A stretch of 64,000 nucleotides of DNA from an uncultured Blautia sp. GTDB taxonomy: Bacteria; Bacillota; Clostridia; Lachnospirales; Lachnospiraceae. How positions within the stretch are numbered: the stretch's first letter is position 1; every line of letters begins with the position of its first letter. The notes beneath the pieces are model-generated. The model was not told the origin of the DNA and made no database searches. It saw only the letters and a program-made list of their open reading frames with translations. Of this stretch, positions 17,053-26,920 are shown in pieces. Location of the stretch: positions 82,104-146,103 of the forward strand of contig UQSX01000001.1 in assembly GCA_900543715.1 (NCBI GenBank). Direction: 5' to 3'. The position numbers and the translations under genes were made by a program.

Positions 17053-18417
17053 TTATAAGTTACTCATGATGCGGCACATTTCCTCTAAACTGAATACACG
17101 GACATGGTTTCCAAAGATAGCTTCAAATCCGGAGACAAAATCAGAGGTGGAAAAAAGATAATACCATTTTTCTCTGTCTGGAAAAAGCCCTGCGTGTTTC
17201 TGAAGACCGGATAAAGAATCTGCATCCAGCCATTCATCGGTGAGGAAGCAGGCCCCAAGCAGGATCTGGTCTTGCCCGGAAGCAGCAATGGAAATATATT
17301 CTGTCCGCTTTTTTGTGGGATGCTGTCCCCACCACATTCCGATCTGCTCCATGGGAAAGGGGGTGCTTCCGCGCTTTTCTTCCAGTCGGAGAAAGTCACG
17401 GCAGATATCTTCAAAAGCAGCTTTCAGATAATCAGAAAGCCCGGGCAGTACAGACTCTCTGAAGACCTGTCCGCCTTTTCCGGATTCAATTTCCGATTGG
17501 AAAGGATAGACATAAGTATACCAGAAACGGAAGGCACCGTCCCATATTTTATACAGTGCCCGCCGGCTGGAGGAGTCCTCTGTGACGGGAACGATTTTTT
17601 TTGTGATACCATGATTTTCCAGAGAGCCCAGCAGACTGCTGGCAGCGCTGGGAGTGAGCCCTGTTTTATCACAGATTTCCTGAAGATGACGGAAAGAGGA
17701 GCCTATGGCGCCCAGGATCCCGCCTATAAAGGGAGAGCTTCCGTAATACTTCTGCAGCCGCTGAGCTGTCAGCCGGTATAAAGGGCCTTTTTCCTGGAAA
17801 AACAGGCTTTCCAGACTTTCACAGACAGATATCTGCGGCGGAAAATATTTCAGCAGGCCTGGATTTCCTCCTGTCACTCCGTAAAGGAGGATCTGATCTG
17901 AGTAAGAAAGTCTGGGATACAGCCGGCATGTTTCAAAAAAGTTAAAGTTTCTGAGACAAAAGGAATGGCTTTCTTTTGAGGCCTCTTTGTCCCAGAGAGA
18001 AGATGATTTACATAAAATCACAAAAAGCCTGCAGGAAGGATTTTCTTTTTCCAGAGCAGAAAGCTGGGTATAAAGCCGCCGGTTTTTAGAGGAAAGATAC
18101 TGAAAATCATCCAGAACTAAAACCAGGGGCTCTGATCTGGAAGCTTTTTTTAACGCTTTTATAAGATCAGAAGTTTTGCTGACGTTCTCCAGGCTGCTGC
18201 CTAAACTGCGGATACACAGATCCCTGAGAAGACGGAAATTTTCCTGCCAGGGGACACAGGAAGCCTTATAGTATAGTGCTCTTTTCCCCTTCAGAAATTC
18301 TCCAAGAAGGGTGGTTTTTCCCTGTCCCGGATAGGAGTAAAGGGATAGGCAGCAAGAATCTTGTGTTTGATACAGATGGTTGAATTCTGTAAGTAACTGG
18401 TCTTTATCAATAAACAT
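17053..18417 (-). CDS. ATPase with DUF234-type C-terminus (archaeal-type AAA family)
   Basis: 454 residues. The N-terminal AAA/STAND-like ATPase has Walker A SYPGQGKTTLLGEF (near residues 27-40) and Walker B LVLVLDDFQYL. A winged-helix segment (THREE-helix pattern around LQEICDKTGLTPSAASSLL) follows, then a DUF234-type nuclease-like C-terminal region (KIWDGAFRFWYTYVYP ... EYISIAASGQDQILLGACFL). This layout is common in Clostridia, Bacteroidetes and archaea; the biological role is not established, and transposon-like or defence roles have both been proposed for the wider group. It shares its strand with the small XRE regulator downstream. Confidence 0.75.
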   Translation of the reverse strand: MFIDKDQLLTEFNHLYQTQDSCCLSLYSYPGQGKTTLLGEFLKGKRALYYKASCVPWQENFRLLRDLCIRSLGSSLENVSKTSDLIKALKKASRSEPLVLVLDDFQYLSSKNRRLYTQLSALEKENPSCRLFVILCKSSSLWDKEASKESHSFCLRNFNFFETCRLYPRLSYSDQILLYGVTGGNPGLLKYFPPQISVCESLESLFFQEKGPLYRLTAQRLQKYYGSSPFIGGILGAIGSSFRHLQEICDKTGLTPSAASSLLGSLENHGITKKIVPVTEDSSSRRALYKIWDGAFRFWYTYVYPFQSEIESGKGGQVFRESVLPGLSDYLKAAFEDICRDFLRLEEKRGSTPFPMEQIGMWWGQHPTKKRTEYISIAASGQDQILLGACFLTDEWLDADSLSGLQKHAGLFPDREKWYYLFSTSDFVSGFEAIFGNHVRVFSLEEMCRIMSNL

Positions 18418-18591
18418 GATTTGTCCTCTTATGTAGTAAATGATATTGATTTTTCAGCCCTTTAGGACTCTAAAAATCCTGATGCCATTATTTTAGAAGG
18501 GAATTCCCGGAAAGTCAAAACATTTTCCGGGAATTTTTATAGAAAGTTTAGATTTAGCCCCTTTTTATTTAGAGGAAAAAGAAAAAAATTA

Positions 18592-18600
18592 TGCTATAAT
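18592..18600 (+). promoter_or_regulatory. extended -10 promoter for the two-component operon
   Basis: TGCTATAAT, about 40 bases before the kinase ATG. No convincing -35 is seen at 17 bases, as is usual for extended -10 promoters. Confidence 0.55.
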
Positions 18601-18638
18601 GTACAAAGGAAAAATAAGCGAAAGAGGCAGGATGATAC

Positions 18639-20138
18639 ATGAAACTGAAAACAAGGATTATCATTTCTTTTTTTATCATTGTACTGGAGCCTCTGCTTTT
18701 TACGGTACTGGCCTTTTGCTTTTTCAGTCATTATCAGTTCAGAGCGATTGAGAAACAGTATGGGATAGAGAATCCCACTTATGAAACATTGACGAATACG
18801 GCAGAGGTAGTGACCCACCTTACAAACGAGACGGCGGAGGCCATAGAGGAGACTGCAGATACAGATCCGGAGCAGTTTACAGATGTTCAGTATCTGAATT
18901 CCCTTAACAAGGAGCTGCAGGAGAGCAATTCTTATCTGGTAGTACGGGAAGACGGACGAGTGACCTACTGGGGATGTGAAAGCTATCCGAGCGCGCTGAT
19001 AGAAAAGCTGGACAGCATCTATCAAAGCGATAATGCCGGAACCAGTGACAGAATCTATCTGGGAGATCAGGTCCAGTCATTGGTGAAGCAGATCAATTTT
19101 TCTACCGGTAATGTAAAAGAAGGAAATATCTATATTGTATCCAACGCGCTGGAAATGCTTCCTCAGATGCAGGATCTGGGCGAGACCATGATCATTACGG
19201 TGATCCTGATCCTGGCTATTACGGCCCTGTGGCTTACCTGGTGGATCTACCGGGGAGTGATCTCTCCCCTTGACAAGCTGCGCATGGCAACGCAGAAGAT
19301 CAAGGAGGGCGACCTGAACTTTTCTGTGTCTACAGAAGGTGTCAGTGAGATCGCAGATCTGTGTCAGGATTTCGAGGACATGCGCCAGAGACTGAAAGAA
19401 AATGCAGAGGAAAAAGTGACATTTGACAAGGAGAGCAAGGAACTGATCAGTAACATATCCCACGATCTGAAAACGCCGATCACTGCGATTAAGGGCTATG
19501 TAGAAGGGATCATGGATGGAGTGGCCAATACTCCGGAAAAGCAGGAAAAATATATTAAGACGATTTATACCAAGGCCAACGATATGGACCGGCTGATCAA
19601 CGAACTGACCTTTTATTCTAAAATGGATACCAACCGGATCCCCTATACCTTTAATAAAATTTCAGTGACAGATTTCTTTGACGATTGTGCAGAGGAATTA
19701 AGCGTGGAACTGGAAGCCAAAGGTGTGGATTTTTCCTATTCCAATTATGTAGAGCCGGAGATCATGGTAATTGCAGACGCAGAACAGATCAAGAGAGTAG
19801 TCAATAATATTGTCAGCAATTCTCTGAAATATATGGCTCCCGGAAGACAGAAGCGCATAAATCTCAGAGTGAGGGATGTAGGTGACTTTATCCAGGTGGA
19901 GCTGGAAGATAACGGCAAGGGGATCGCAGCCAGGGACCTGCCGAATATATTCGACAGGTTTTACCGTACCGATGCCTCCAGGAATTCTTCCCAGGGAGGA
20001 AGCGGTATAGGACTTTCCATTGTGAAGAAGATCATGGAGGATCACGGCGGAAAGGTGTGGGCCACAAGCAAAGAAAATATTGGGACAGTCATGTACTTTG
20101 TCCTTAGAAAATATCAGGAGGTACCTGTAAATGAGTAA
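18639..20138 (+). CDS. sensor histidine kinase
   Basis: 499-residue membrane sensor. A first membrane helix near residues 8-30 and a second near 183-205 bracket an extracytoplasmic sensing domain of about 150 residues. A HAMP linker (PLDKLRMATQKIKEGDLNF), HisKA box ISHDLKTPITAIKGYVEG (phospho-acceptor His275) and HATPase domain (NNIVSNSLKY, ELEDNGKGIA, GGSGIGLSIVKKIM) follow. The sensed signal is unknown. Gene order is unusual: kinase first, regulator second, with stop and start overlapping by eight bases (ATGAGTAA), which implies translational coupling. Confidence 0.93.
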   Translation: MKLKTRIIISFFIIVLEPLLFTVLAFCFFSHYQFRAIEKQYGIENPTYETLTNTAEVVTHLTNETAEAIEETADTDPEQFTDVQYLNSLNKELQESNSYLVVREDGRVTYWGCESYPSALIEKLDSIYQSDNAGTSDRIYLGDQVQSLVKQINFSTGNVKEGNIYIVSNALEMLPQMQDLGETMIITVILILAITALWLTWWIYRGVISPLDKLRMATQKIKEGDLNFSVSTEGVSEIADLCQDFEDMRQRLKENAEEKVTFDKESKELISNISHDLKTPITAIKGYVEGIMDGVANTPEKQEKYIKTIYTKANDMDRLINELTFYSKMDTNRIPYTFNKISVTDFFDDCAEELSVELEAKGVDFSYSNYVEPEIMVIADAEQIKRVVNNIVSNSLKYMAPGRQKRINLRVRDVGDFIQVELEDNGKGIAARDLPNIFDRFYRTDASRNSSQGGSGIGLSIVKKIMEDHGGKVWATSKENIGTVMYFVLRKYQEVPVNE

Positions 20139-20820
20139 GATTTTAATTATTGAGGACGAAGAGGCCATTGCAGATCTGGAGAAGGATTATCTGGAACTCA
20201 GCGGCTTTGAAGTTGAGATCGAGCATCGCGGAGATGTGGGTCTTAAGAGAGCTTTGGGGGAAGATTTTGATCTGTTTATCCTGGATCTGATGCTTCCTGA
20301 GGTAGATGGCTTTGAAATCTGCCGGGAAATCCGCAACCAGAAGAATACACCGATCATCATGGTGTCTGCCAAGAAGGACGATATCGATAAGATCCGGGGC
20401 CTGGGCCTGGGAGCAGATGATTACATGACCAAGCCTTTCAGTCCCAGCGAGCTGGTAGCCAGAGTAAAGGCGCATCTGGCCAGATATGAGCGTCTTATCG
20501 GTACCGGAGTCCAGGAAAACGATGTGATCGAGATCCGGGGCCTGAAGATCGACAAGACTGCCAGACGTGTATGGGTAAACGGGGAAGAGAAAAACTTTAC
20601 CACCAAAGAATTTGACCTTCTTACTTTTCTTGCTCAGAACCCTAACAGAGTCTTCACCAAAGACGAATTATTTAAGGAGATTTGGGATATGGAGTCCATC
20701 GGGGATATTGCTACGGTAACGGTCCATATCAAAAAAATCAGGGAAAAGATAGAGTTTAACACGGCCAAGCCTCAGTATATCGAAACGATCTGGGGCGTGG
20801 GATACCGGTTTAAAGTGTAA
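20131..20820 (+). CDS. OmpR-family response regulator
   Basis: 229 residues: receiver domain with acidic pocket EDEEAI, phospho-acceptor Asp52 (ILDLMLPEVDGF) and conserved Lys in MTKPFSPSEL, then a winged-helix DNA-binding domain (FTTKEFDLLTFLAQNPNRV ... YIETIWGVGYRF). It pairs with the histidine kinase just upstream, and no target operon is evident next to it. Confidence 0.95.
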   Translation: MSKILIIEDEEAIADLEKDYLELSGFEVEIEHRGDVGLKRALGEDFDLFILDLMLPEVDGFEICREIRNQKNTPIIMVSAKKDDIDKIRGLGLGADDYMTKPFSPSELVARVKAHLARYERLIGTGVQENDVIEIRGLKIDKTARRVWVNGEEKNFTTKEFDLLTFLAQNPNRVFTKDELFKEIWDMESIGDIATVTVHIKKIREKIEFNTAKPQYIETIWGVGYRFKV

Positions 20821-20840
20821 AATAATTTTTTCGCACAGAA

Positions 20841-20887
20841 GGCGGCAGCTTTTACATTTCATGGAGATGTAAGAGCTGCCGTTTTTC
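20841..20887 (+). terminator. terminator after the response regulator
   Basis: GGCAGCTTTTACAT pairs with ATGTAAGAGCTGCC, followed by GTTTTTCC. Confidence 0.85.
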
Positions 20888-20927
20888 CGTTTGATCCTGG
20901 AGGGATAAAACAAACAGAAGAGAAGGC

Positions 20928-20956
20928 TTTGCCCCTTTTTCTTTTTATAGTATAAT
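20928..20956 (+). promoter_or_regulatory. promoter ahead of the helicase gene
   Basis: TATAAT at 20951-20956 with a weak TTTGCC 17 bases upstream. A GC-rich hairpin (CCGGGACTT/AAGTCCCGG, around 21008-21036) lies in the leader before the GTG start. Confidence 0.5.
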
Positions 20957-21054
20957 GGAAGGACATCAGGATACCGTGACGGTTATCAGGCGCTGACCAA
21001 AATCCAGTACCGGGACTTACTGGAAAAAGTCCCGGAGTTATAAAGGAGGCTGCG

Positions 21055-23758
21055 GTGGAAAGAAAAAATATTTACGACGGGGTCCTTTCTTTTAAAGGAA
21101 CATGGAGAAATTATCAAAACAGAGTGCTGGAGGAAGCGGACAGATATCTGGAAGACGGAAAAATACATATTGTGGCAGCTCCGGGAGCAGGAAAGACTAC
21201 TCTGGGGGTTGAGCTGATCCGAAGAGCCGGACGGCCCTGCCTGATTTTTTCTCCCAGAATCGTGATCCGGGAGCAGTGGCTGGAGCGTATCCGCCAGTCT
21301 TTTCTTACAGAAGGAAGAAAGGAAGGAAGGGATTCTTTCCAATGACCTGAAAGCCCCGGCTATGATCACCTCGGTAACATACCAGACACTCTATTCTTCT
21401 GTAAAAGGCTATCGGGGAACAGAAGAAGGACAGGAGGGAGAAGCGCCGGAGACGGTGGATTTCTCGGATTTCCAGCTGCTGAAAACTGTGCAGGAGGCAG
21501 GGATCGGAACTATTTGCCTGGATGAGTGCCATCATCTGAAAAATGAGTGGTGGAAGGCTTTAGAAAGTTTTATGCAGGAAATGAAAGACGTGACGGTGAT
21601 CAGTTTGACTGCCACACCTCCCTACGATTCTGCTCCTGTTCAGTGGGAGCGGTATATAAGGATGTGCGGAGAAATCGATGCAGAGATTTCGATTCCCGAA
21701 CTGGTAAAAGAAGGCAGTCTCTGCCCCCATCAGGACTATGTGTATTTCAGCTATCCTGGAGGGGAAGAGGAGCGGCAGCTGGAGCAGTTTCGTCTGAATG
21801 CAGATGAAATGTTTGAAAAGCTCCTTGGAGATTCCAGGCTTAGAGAAGCAGCAGCGTCCCATAAAGCACTTTGGGACTATGAGGATTATTTTGACCAGAT
21901 GCTGGAAAATCCGGCGTATCTGTCCGCACTGCTGGTTTACTGCCAGTGTATGGGAATTCCGTTTTCCCCTGCCTGGCTCCAGGTTCTGGGAATCGAGAGT
22001 CTGCCGGATATGTCGGAAAAATGGATGGAAATATTCCTCCAGGGCTTTCTTTACGATGACAGGGAAAACTATGCCTGCCCGGAAAGCTATCGGGAAGAAC
22101 TACTGAAAGAGCTGAAGACAGCCGGTCTTATAGAGCAGGGAAAAGTCTGCTTTCTGATAAACAGCCGAATGGAAAGAATGCTGGCAAACAGTACAGGAAA
22201 GATGGAGAGCATTTCCAGGATAGCGTCCTGGGAGTATGCGTCTGAAAGGGAAAAACTACGAATGCTGATCCTTACAGACTATGTGAGGAAGGAGGCCAGA
22301 AAAGCCCTTGGAGAGCCTGAAAAAGAAGTGGGAAATATGGGGGTGCTGCCGATATTTGAACTTCTCAGGAGACAGGGCATGGACTGGAAGCTGGGGATCC
22401 TCTGCGGAAGCCTCCTTGTTTTTCCGGATACTGCAAAAGAGAAGTTCCTGGAAGAGACAGCCCTGGCAGCGCCGGGGCTGAAACCGGAGCTGAAGGCGCT
22501 TACAGACGGTTCAGGAGAGGTCCTTGGATATACAGAGGCTGCAGTACAGGGAAAACAGCATATCTATATCCAGGTTATGACCAGGCTTTTTGAAAGGGGA
22601 GAGGTTCAGATCCTGATCGGCACAAAGTCTCTTCTGGGAGAGGGCTGGGATTCTCCCTGTATTAATTCTCTTATCCTTGCCAGCTTTGTAGGTTCTTATG
22701 TTCTGGGAAATCAGATGAGAGGGCGGGCTATCCGGACTGACAGGGAAAAACCGGATAAAGTCAGCAATATCTGGCATCTGGTCTGCCTTTTACGTCCAAA
22801 GGACCAAAGAGAAAAGAAACAAATGGGAATACAGGATCCGGAGTTGTCTCAGGATTTTTATACATTAAAAAGAAGAATGGAAGGAATACCAGGGCTTCGT
22901 TATGATGGGAGCAGGATTGAAAATGGAATGGAACGGCTTACCATTATCTCAGCGCCTTATGATCCGGTCCATGTTCAGCAGATAAACCAGGAAATGGAGG
23001 AGATGTCCGGCCGCCGGGAGATCGTCGCCAGACAATGGAAAGAAGCTGTGTGCCTTTATGAGAAAATGGAGACGGCACAACAGTGCGGAACAGAAAAAAA
23101 GAGCATCCGCCGGAGCGTACACTTTTACAACGTATTGGGAGCACAGGTTCTGCTCTTTCTCATGCAGATCTGTAATACTCTGGTGAGGGTGAATATAACC
23201 AGGGGAACCCTGTTTTCCAATCTGACCTTTTTCACTCTTTCAGCAGCTTTTGTTGCGGGAACATTTCTATGGGGAAAGCGGCTGATCTGGTGGCTGACTC
23301 CTATGAGCCGGTACAAATCTCTGAGCAGAGGGCTGCTGGCTGCTTTGAAGAAGGAGGGCTATATCACATCTTCTTGTGAGGCTGCCGCAGAGGAAGATAG
23401 GGGCATCCGCTTCTGGGCCTGGCTTCGAGGAGGCACAGACAGAGAAAAGGCAGTTTTTGCCCAGGCGCTGGCAGATATGCTGAAACCTATAGATAACCAG
23501 AGATATATTCTTGTTTATGGACGAAACATAGAAAAACCTGTAGAATATTTCTGCGTACCCCAGATCTTTTCCGGAACAAAGGGAAAAGCGGAGAATTTCC
23601 GGAAAGATATGGAGCCCTATATCGGAAAATATCACCTTATCTATACAAGAAACCCAGAAGGAAGAAGACTGCTGCTTCGTGGAAGAGCAGAAGCCTTTTC
23701 CAATAAGAATCAGAGAAAGATCTACAGAAAAAAGACAGTAAAAGGAGCCTTGGAATAA
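21055..23758 (+). pseudogene. DEAH-box helicase with C-terminal membrane segments, frameshifted
   Basis: Superfamily 2 helicase split by one frame change near 21310-21330. Frame one, from GTG 21055 (AAAGGAGG upstream), carries YQNRVLEEA and Walker A VAAPGAGKTTLG, then stops at 21345. The next frame continues without loss (EGILSNDLKAPAMITSVTYQ before the ATG at 21362) through ICLDECHHLKNEWW (DECH box), SLTATPPYD (motif III) and GNQMRGRAIRTDR (motif VI). The break lies in a GAAGGAAGAAAGGAAGGAAGG tract prone to slippage. About 900 residues when joined. Unusually, two hydrophobic spans (around 23130-23170 and 23205-23290) follow the helicase core, before a soluble tail. Whether it is a true pseudogene, phase-variable or a sequencing error cannot be told here. 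Confidence 0.75.
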
Positions 23759-25227
23759 TGAATCAGGGAAAATATCTGGACAGAGCGTTATACGAATACG
23801 GAAGAGGAAAGGCCTATCCCTTCCACATGCCGGGCCATAAAAGGCGGACAGTGACGCCTTATCTGGAAAATCCTTATCTGGAGGATATTACAGAAATTAC
23901 CGGATTTGATAATCTTCACCATGCAGAGGGGATCCTGAAGGAGGCCCAGGAGTACGGAGCCGAAATTTTCAGGACAAAGAAGTCTTATTTTCTGATCAAT
24001 GGAAGTACTTCGGGGATTCTGGCGGCAGTGTCTGCCTGTACGAAACCGGGAGGGAAGCTCCTTATGGCCAGAAACTGTCATAAGGCAGCCTATCATGCCG
24101 CATATCTGAGAGAACTGGAGACCGTATATCTCTATCCTTCCTGGGAGGGGCGCCTGGGATTTAACGGAGGGATCTGTCAGGAAGATGTGGAGGCTGCCCT
24201 GGCGGCAGACCGGGATATTCAGGCAGTACTGATCACATCGCCCACTTATGACGGAATCGTGTCTGATATAAAAAAAATCGGGGAGGCGGCCCATAAGTAT
24301 GGAATCCCTCTTATTGTAGACGAGGCTCACGGCGCTCACCTTCCATTTCATGATTTTTTTCCGGAATCTGCATTGTATCAGGGGGGAGATATTGTGATCC
24401 AAAGTTTACATAAGACGTTGCCTTCTCTGACCCAGACGGCAGTTCTTCATGATCAGTCAGAACTGATATCCAGGGAAAGACTGGAGCGGTTCCTGGGAAT
24501 CTATCAGACCAGCAGCCCTTCCTACCTGCTCATGGCGTCCATAACAGCCTGCCTTCGGTATCTGGAGGAACAGGGAAAAGAGGAGTTTGAGAAATATGTA
24601 GGCCGTCTGGACAGATGGAGGAATACTATGGCGCAGATGGAAGTCCTTTATCTGCCGGGAAAGGAGATATGCGGGCAGAGAGGTATTTTTGATCTGGATC
24701 TGTCAAAAATCATAATTTCAGGAGAAAGGGCCGGCAAAGACGGACCCGGCCTTCACCGGATACTCAGGGAAAAGTACGGTCTGGAACTGGAGATGGAGGC
24801 TCCAGGATATGTCCTGGCGCTGACCAGTATCATGGATACAGAGGAAGGATTTCAGAGACTGGCAGAAGCATTGAAGGAAATGGACGCCTGCCTGGCCGGA
24901 GAGAATCTGAAAAGAGCCGGAAAAGAGAGTCCAGTTCCTCTGCGTTTTGAAGAGTATCCCCAGAGTCTTCGGCCCCGGCAGATCCTGTCTATAGCTTCTG
25001 CCATGGACAGCGACGGGGAGGAGACAGAGCTGGAAGCAAGCCAGGGACTGATATCCGGAGAATTTGCCTATCTGTACCCGCCGGGAATTCCTGTACTGGT
25101 GCCGGGCGAGGAGATCACAGAAGGATTTATCCGCCAGGCTCTGCTTTGGAAGCAGCAGGGCCTGGAGCTTGAGGGACTGTCAGACCACAGCCTGAAAAGG
25201 ATAAGAACAGTAAAAAGAATCAAATAG
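23758..25227 (+). CDS. Orn/Lys/Arg decarboxylase family protein
   Basis: 489-residue PLP enzyme of the fold-type I Orn/Lys/Arg decarboxylase family (short, SpeA/YaaO-like form without the wing domain). Evidence: FHMPGHKRR at the start, GSTSGILAAVSACT, VDEAHGAHLPFH, and the PLP-binding lysine in SLHKTLPSLTQT (Lys219). The C-terminal domain has YPPGIPVLVPGE. Expected to decarboxylate arginine or lysine for polyamine synthesis; the substrate cannot be chosen from sequence. Its ATG overlaps the stop of the helicase reading frame (TAATG), so the two are coupled. Confidence 0.88.
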   Translation: MNQGKYLDRALYEYGRGKAYPFHMPGHKRRTVTPYLENPYLEDITEITGFDNLHHAEGILKEAQEYGAEIFRTKKSYFLINGSTSGILAAVSACTKPGGKLLMARNCHKAAYHAAYLRELETVYLYPSWEGRLGFNGGICQEDVEAALAADRDIQAVLITSPTYDGIVSDIKKIGEAAHKYGIPLIVDEAHGAHLPFHDFFPESALYQGGDIVIQSLHKTLPSLTQTAVLHDQSELISRERLERFLGIYQTSSPSYLLMASITACLRYLEEQGKEEFEKYVGRLDRWRNTMAQMEVLYLPGKEICGQRGIFDLDLSKIIISGERAGKDGPGLHRILREKYGLELEMEAPGYVLALTSIMDTEEGFQRLAEALKEMDACLAGENLKRAGKESPVPLRFEEYPQSLRPRQILSIASAMDSDGEETELEASQGLISGEFAYLYPPGIPVLVPGEEITEGFIRQALLWKQQGLELEGLSDHSLKRIRTVKRIK

Positions 25228-25245
25228 GAAAATAAAGAGGAAAAT

Positions 25246-25833
25246 ATGGGAAAAATATTTTATATCATGGGAAAAAGTTCTTCAGGAAAGGATACGATTT
25301 ATAAGAGACTTTTGGAAGACAAAGGACTGGATCTGTGCAATATCGTTCTTTATACCACCAGGCCCATGCGCCAGGGAGAACAGCCGGGGAGGGAATACTA
25401 TTTTGTGAAAGAGGAAAGCTTTCGGGAATTTCAAGACCAGGGAAAGATTATTGAGGCCAGGACTTACCAGACCGTCTACGGCCCCTGGATCTACTTTACC
25501 GCCGATGACGGACAGATCCGGCTGGAAAAAAAGAACTATCTGGGGATCGGGACGCTGGAGTCTTATATGAACATGAAGAAATATTATGGGGAGGAAAATG
25601 TATTTCCTCTTTATATAGAAGTGGAAGACGGAGAACGGCTGAAACGGGCGATCCGCAGAGAAGAGCTTCAGCCGGAACCAAAATATGCAGAAATGTGCCG
25701 GAGGTTTCTGGCAGATGAGGAAGATTTTTCCGAAGAAAATCTGAAAAAAGCAGGAATTCTGCGGCGCTTCCATAACACAGAACTGGAAAGCTGTGTAAAT
25801 GAGCTGAAAAACTGTATACAAAAGTTGCAGTAG
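25246..25833 (+). CDS. guanylate kinase-like protein
   Basis: 195-residue P-loop kinase. Walker A GKSSSGKDT (residues 9-17), then LYTTRPMRQGEQPGREYYFV, the guanine-binding region typical of guanylate kinase (TTRxxRxGE), and RAIRREELQPEP in the lid region. The expected reaction is GMP plus ATP to GDP. It differs from standard Gmk in SSSGKDT in place of SGVGKST, and its YGPWIYFT replaces the usual YGTP, so it may be a paralogue rather than the essential enzyme. It follows the decarboxylase by 18 bases. Confidence 0.8.
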   Translation: MGKIFYIMGKSSSGKDTIYKRLLEDKGLDLCNIVLYTTRPMRQGEQPGREYYFVKEESFREFQDQGKIIEARTYQTVYGPWIYFTADDGQIRLEKKNYLGIGTLESYMNMKKYYGEENVFPLYIEVEDGERLKRAIRREELQPEPKYAEMCRRFLADEEDFSEENLKKAGILRRFHNTELESCVNELKNCIQKLQ

Positions 25834-25892
25834 GCAAAAAAACTGTGCTATAATTACATAATGATACTGCAGGTATGAAAACGGCAGTATCA
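25825..25892 (+). promoter_or_regulatory. promoter and leader hairpin of the holB operon
   Basis: TTGCAG (25825-25830), 18-base spacer and extended -10 TGCTATAAT ending at 25854; the -35 overlaps the end of the guanylate kinase-like gene. A 9-bp hairpin (TGATACTGC/GCAGTATCA, about 25862-25892) lies in the leader. Confidence 0.6.
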
Positions 25893-25929
25893 GACTGGAA
25901 AATATAAGCAGGAATTGAGGTGGATTGCA

Positions 25930-26919
25930 ATGCAGGAAGTGGAAAAAGTATTAGGGCATGAAGAAGTGATCAAACATTTACAGAATGCTGCGGCTATGGA
26001 TAAGGTTTCTCATTCCTATATTTTTGCAGGAGAGAAGGGGAGCGGCAAGAAGCTTCTGGCAAAACTTTTTGCTATGACGCTGCAGTGCGAAAAACATGGA
26101 AAAGAACCCTGTCTGCAGTGTGGTTCCTGTAAAAAAGCCATGAACCGGAATCATCCGGATATTATTTACGTTACCCATGAGAAGCCAAATTCCATCGGCA
26201 TTGAAGATATCAGAGAGCAGCTTATCGGGGATGTGGCCATTAAGCCATACTCTGGTCCTTATAAAATATACATTGTAGATGAAGCAGAGAAGATGACCGT
26301 CCAGGCTCAGAATGCTCTGCTGAAAACCATTGAGGAGCCGCCGGCTTATGCAGTGATCCTCCTTCTGGTAAACAATGGAGGCTCTCTGCTTCCCACCATT
26401 TCTTCCCGGTGTGTGACACTGAACTTTAAACCGGTGAGGGATGAGGTGATCAAGCAGTACCTTATGGAAGAGCTCCATGTCCCTGACTATCAGGCGGAGG
26501 TCAGCGTAGCCTTTGCCCAGGGAAATGTAGGAAAGGCAAAACAGATTGCCACAGCAGAGGACTTTACCCAGATGATGGAGGCCGCTCTCAGGATTTTGAA
26601 GAAGAGCAAGGATATGGAGGTCTACGAGATGGTAGACGCCATCAAGGCCCTTTCGGAAGAGAAGCATACGATCTATGAGTATCTGGATCTGTTTCTGGTA
26701 TGGTTCCGGGATGTGCTGATGTTTAAAGCGACCCATGAGATAGACGGTCTGGTATTCAGACAGGAATATAAGGACATTAAAAATCGTGCGGACAAAAGTT
26801 CCTATGAGGGCCTGGAGAATATTATCAAAGCTATTGAGAATGCAAAAGTCCGGCTTCAGGCAAACGTTAATTTTGAGCTGACTATGGAGCTTTTGTTCCT
26901 GACAATCAGGGAGAACTGA
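25930..26919 (+). CDS. holB: DNA polymerase III delta' subunit
   Basis: Clamp-loader subunit of the replicative polymerase. About 329 residues with P-loop-like GEKGSGKKLLAKLF, a zinc-binding cluster CLQCGSCKKAMNRNHPD, VDEAEKMTVQAQNALLKTIEEPP (the Walker B region of delta') and the SRC motif in TISSRCVTLNF. ATG 25930 follows GAGGTGG; an upstream TTG would add five residues and is less likely. It starts the holB-ricT-trmN6-rsmI cluster, conserved in Firmicutes. Confidence 0.93.
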   Translation: MQEVEKVLGHEEVIKHLQNAAAMDKVSHSYIFAGEKGSGKKLLAKLFAMTLQCEKHGKEPCLQCGSCKKAMNRNHPDIIYVTHEKPNSIGIEDIREQLIGDVAIKPYSGPYKIYIVDEAEKMTVQAQNALLKTIEEPPAYAVILLLVNNGGSLLPTISSRCVTLNFKPVRDEVIKQYLMEELHVPDYQAEVSVAFAQGNVGKAKQIATAEDFTQMMEAALRILKKSKDMEVYEMVDAIKALSEEKHTIYEYLDLFLVWFRDVLMFKATHEIDGLVFRQEYKDIKNRADKSSYEGLENIIKAIENAKVRLQANVNFELTMELLFLTIREN

Positions 26920-26920
26920 C

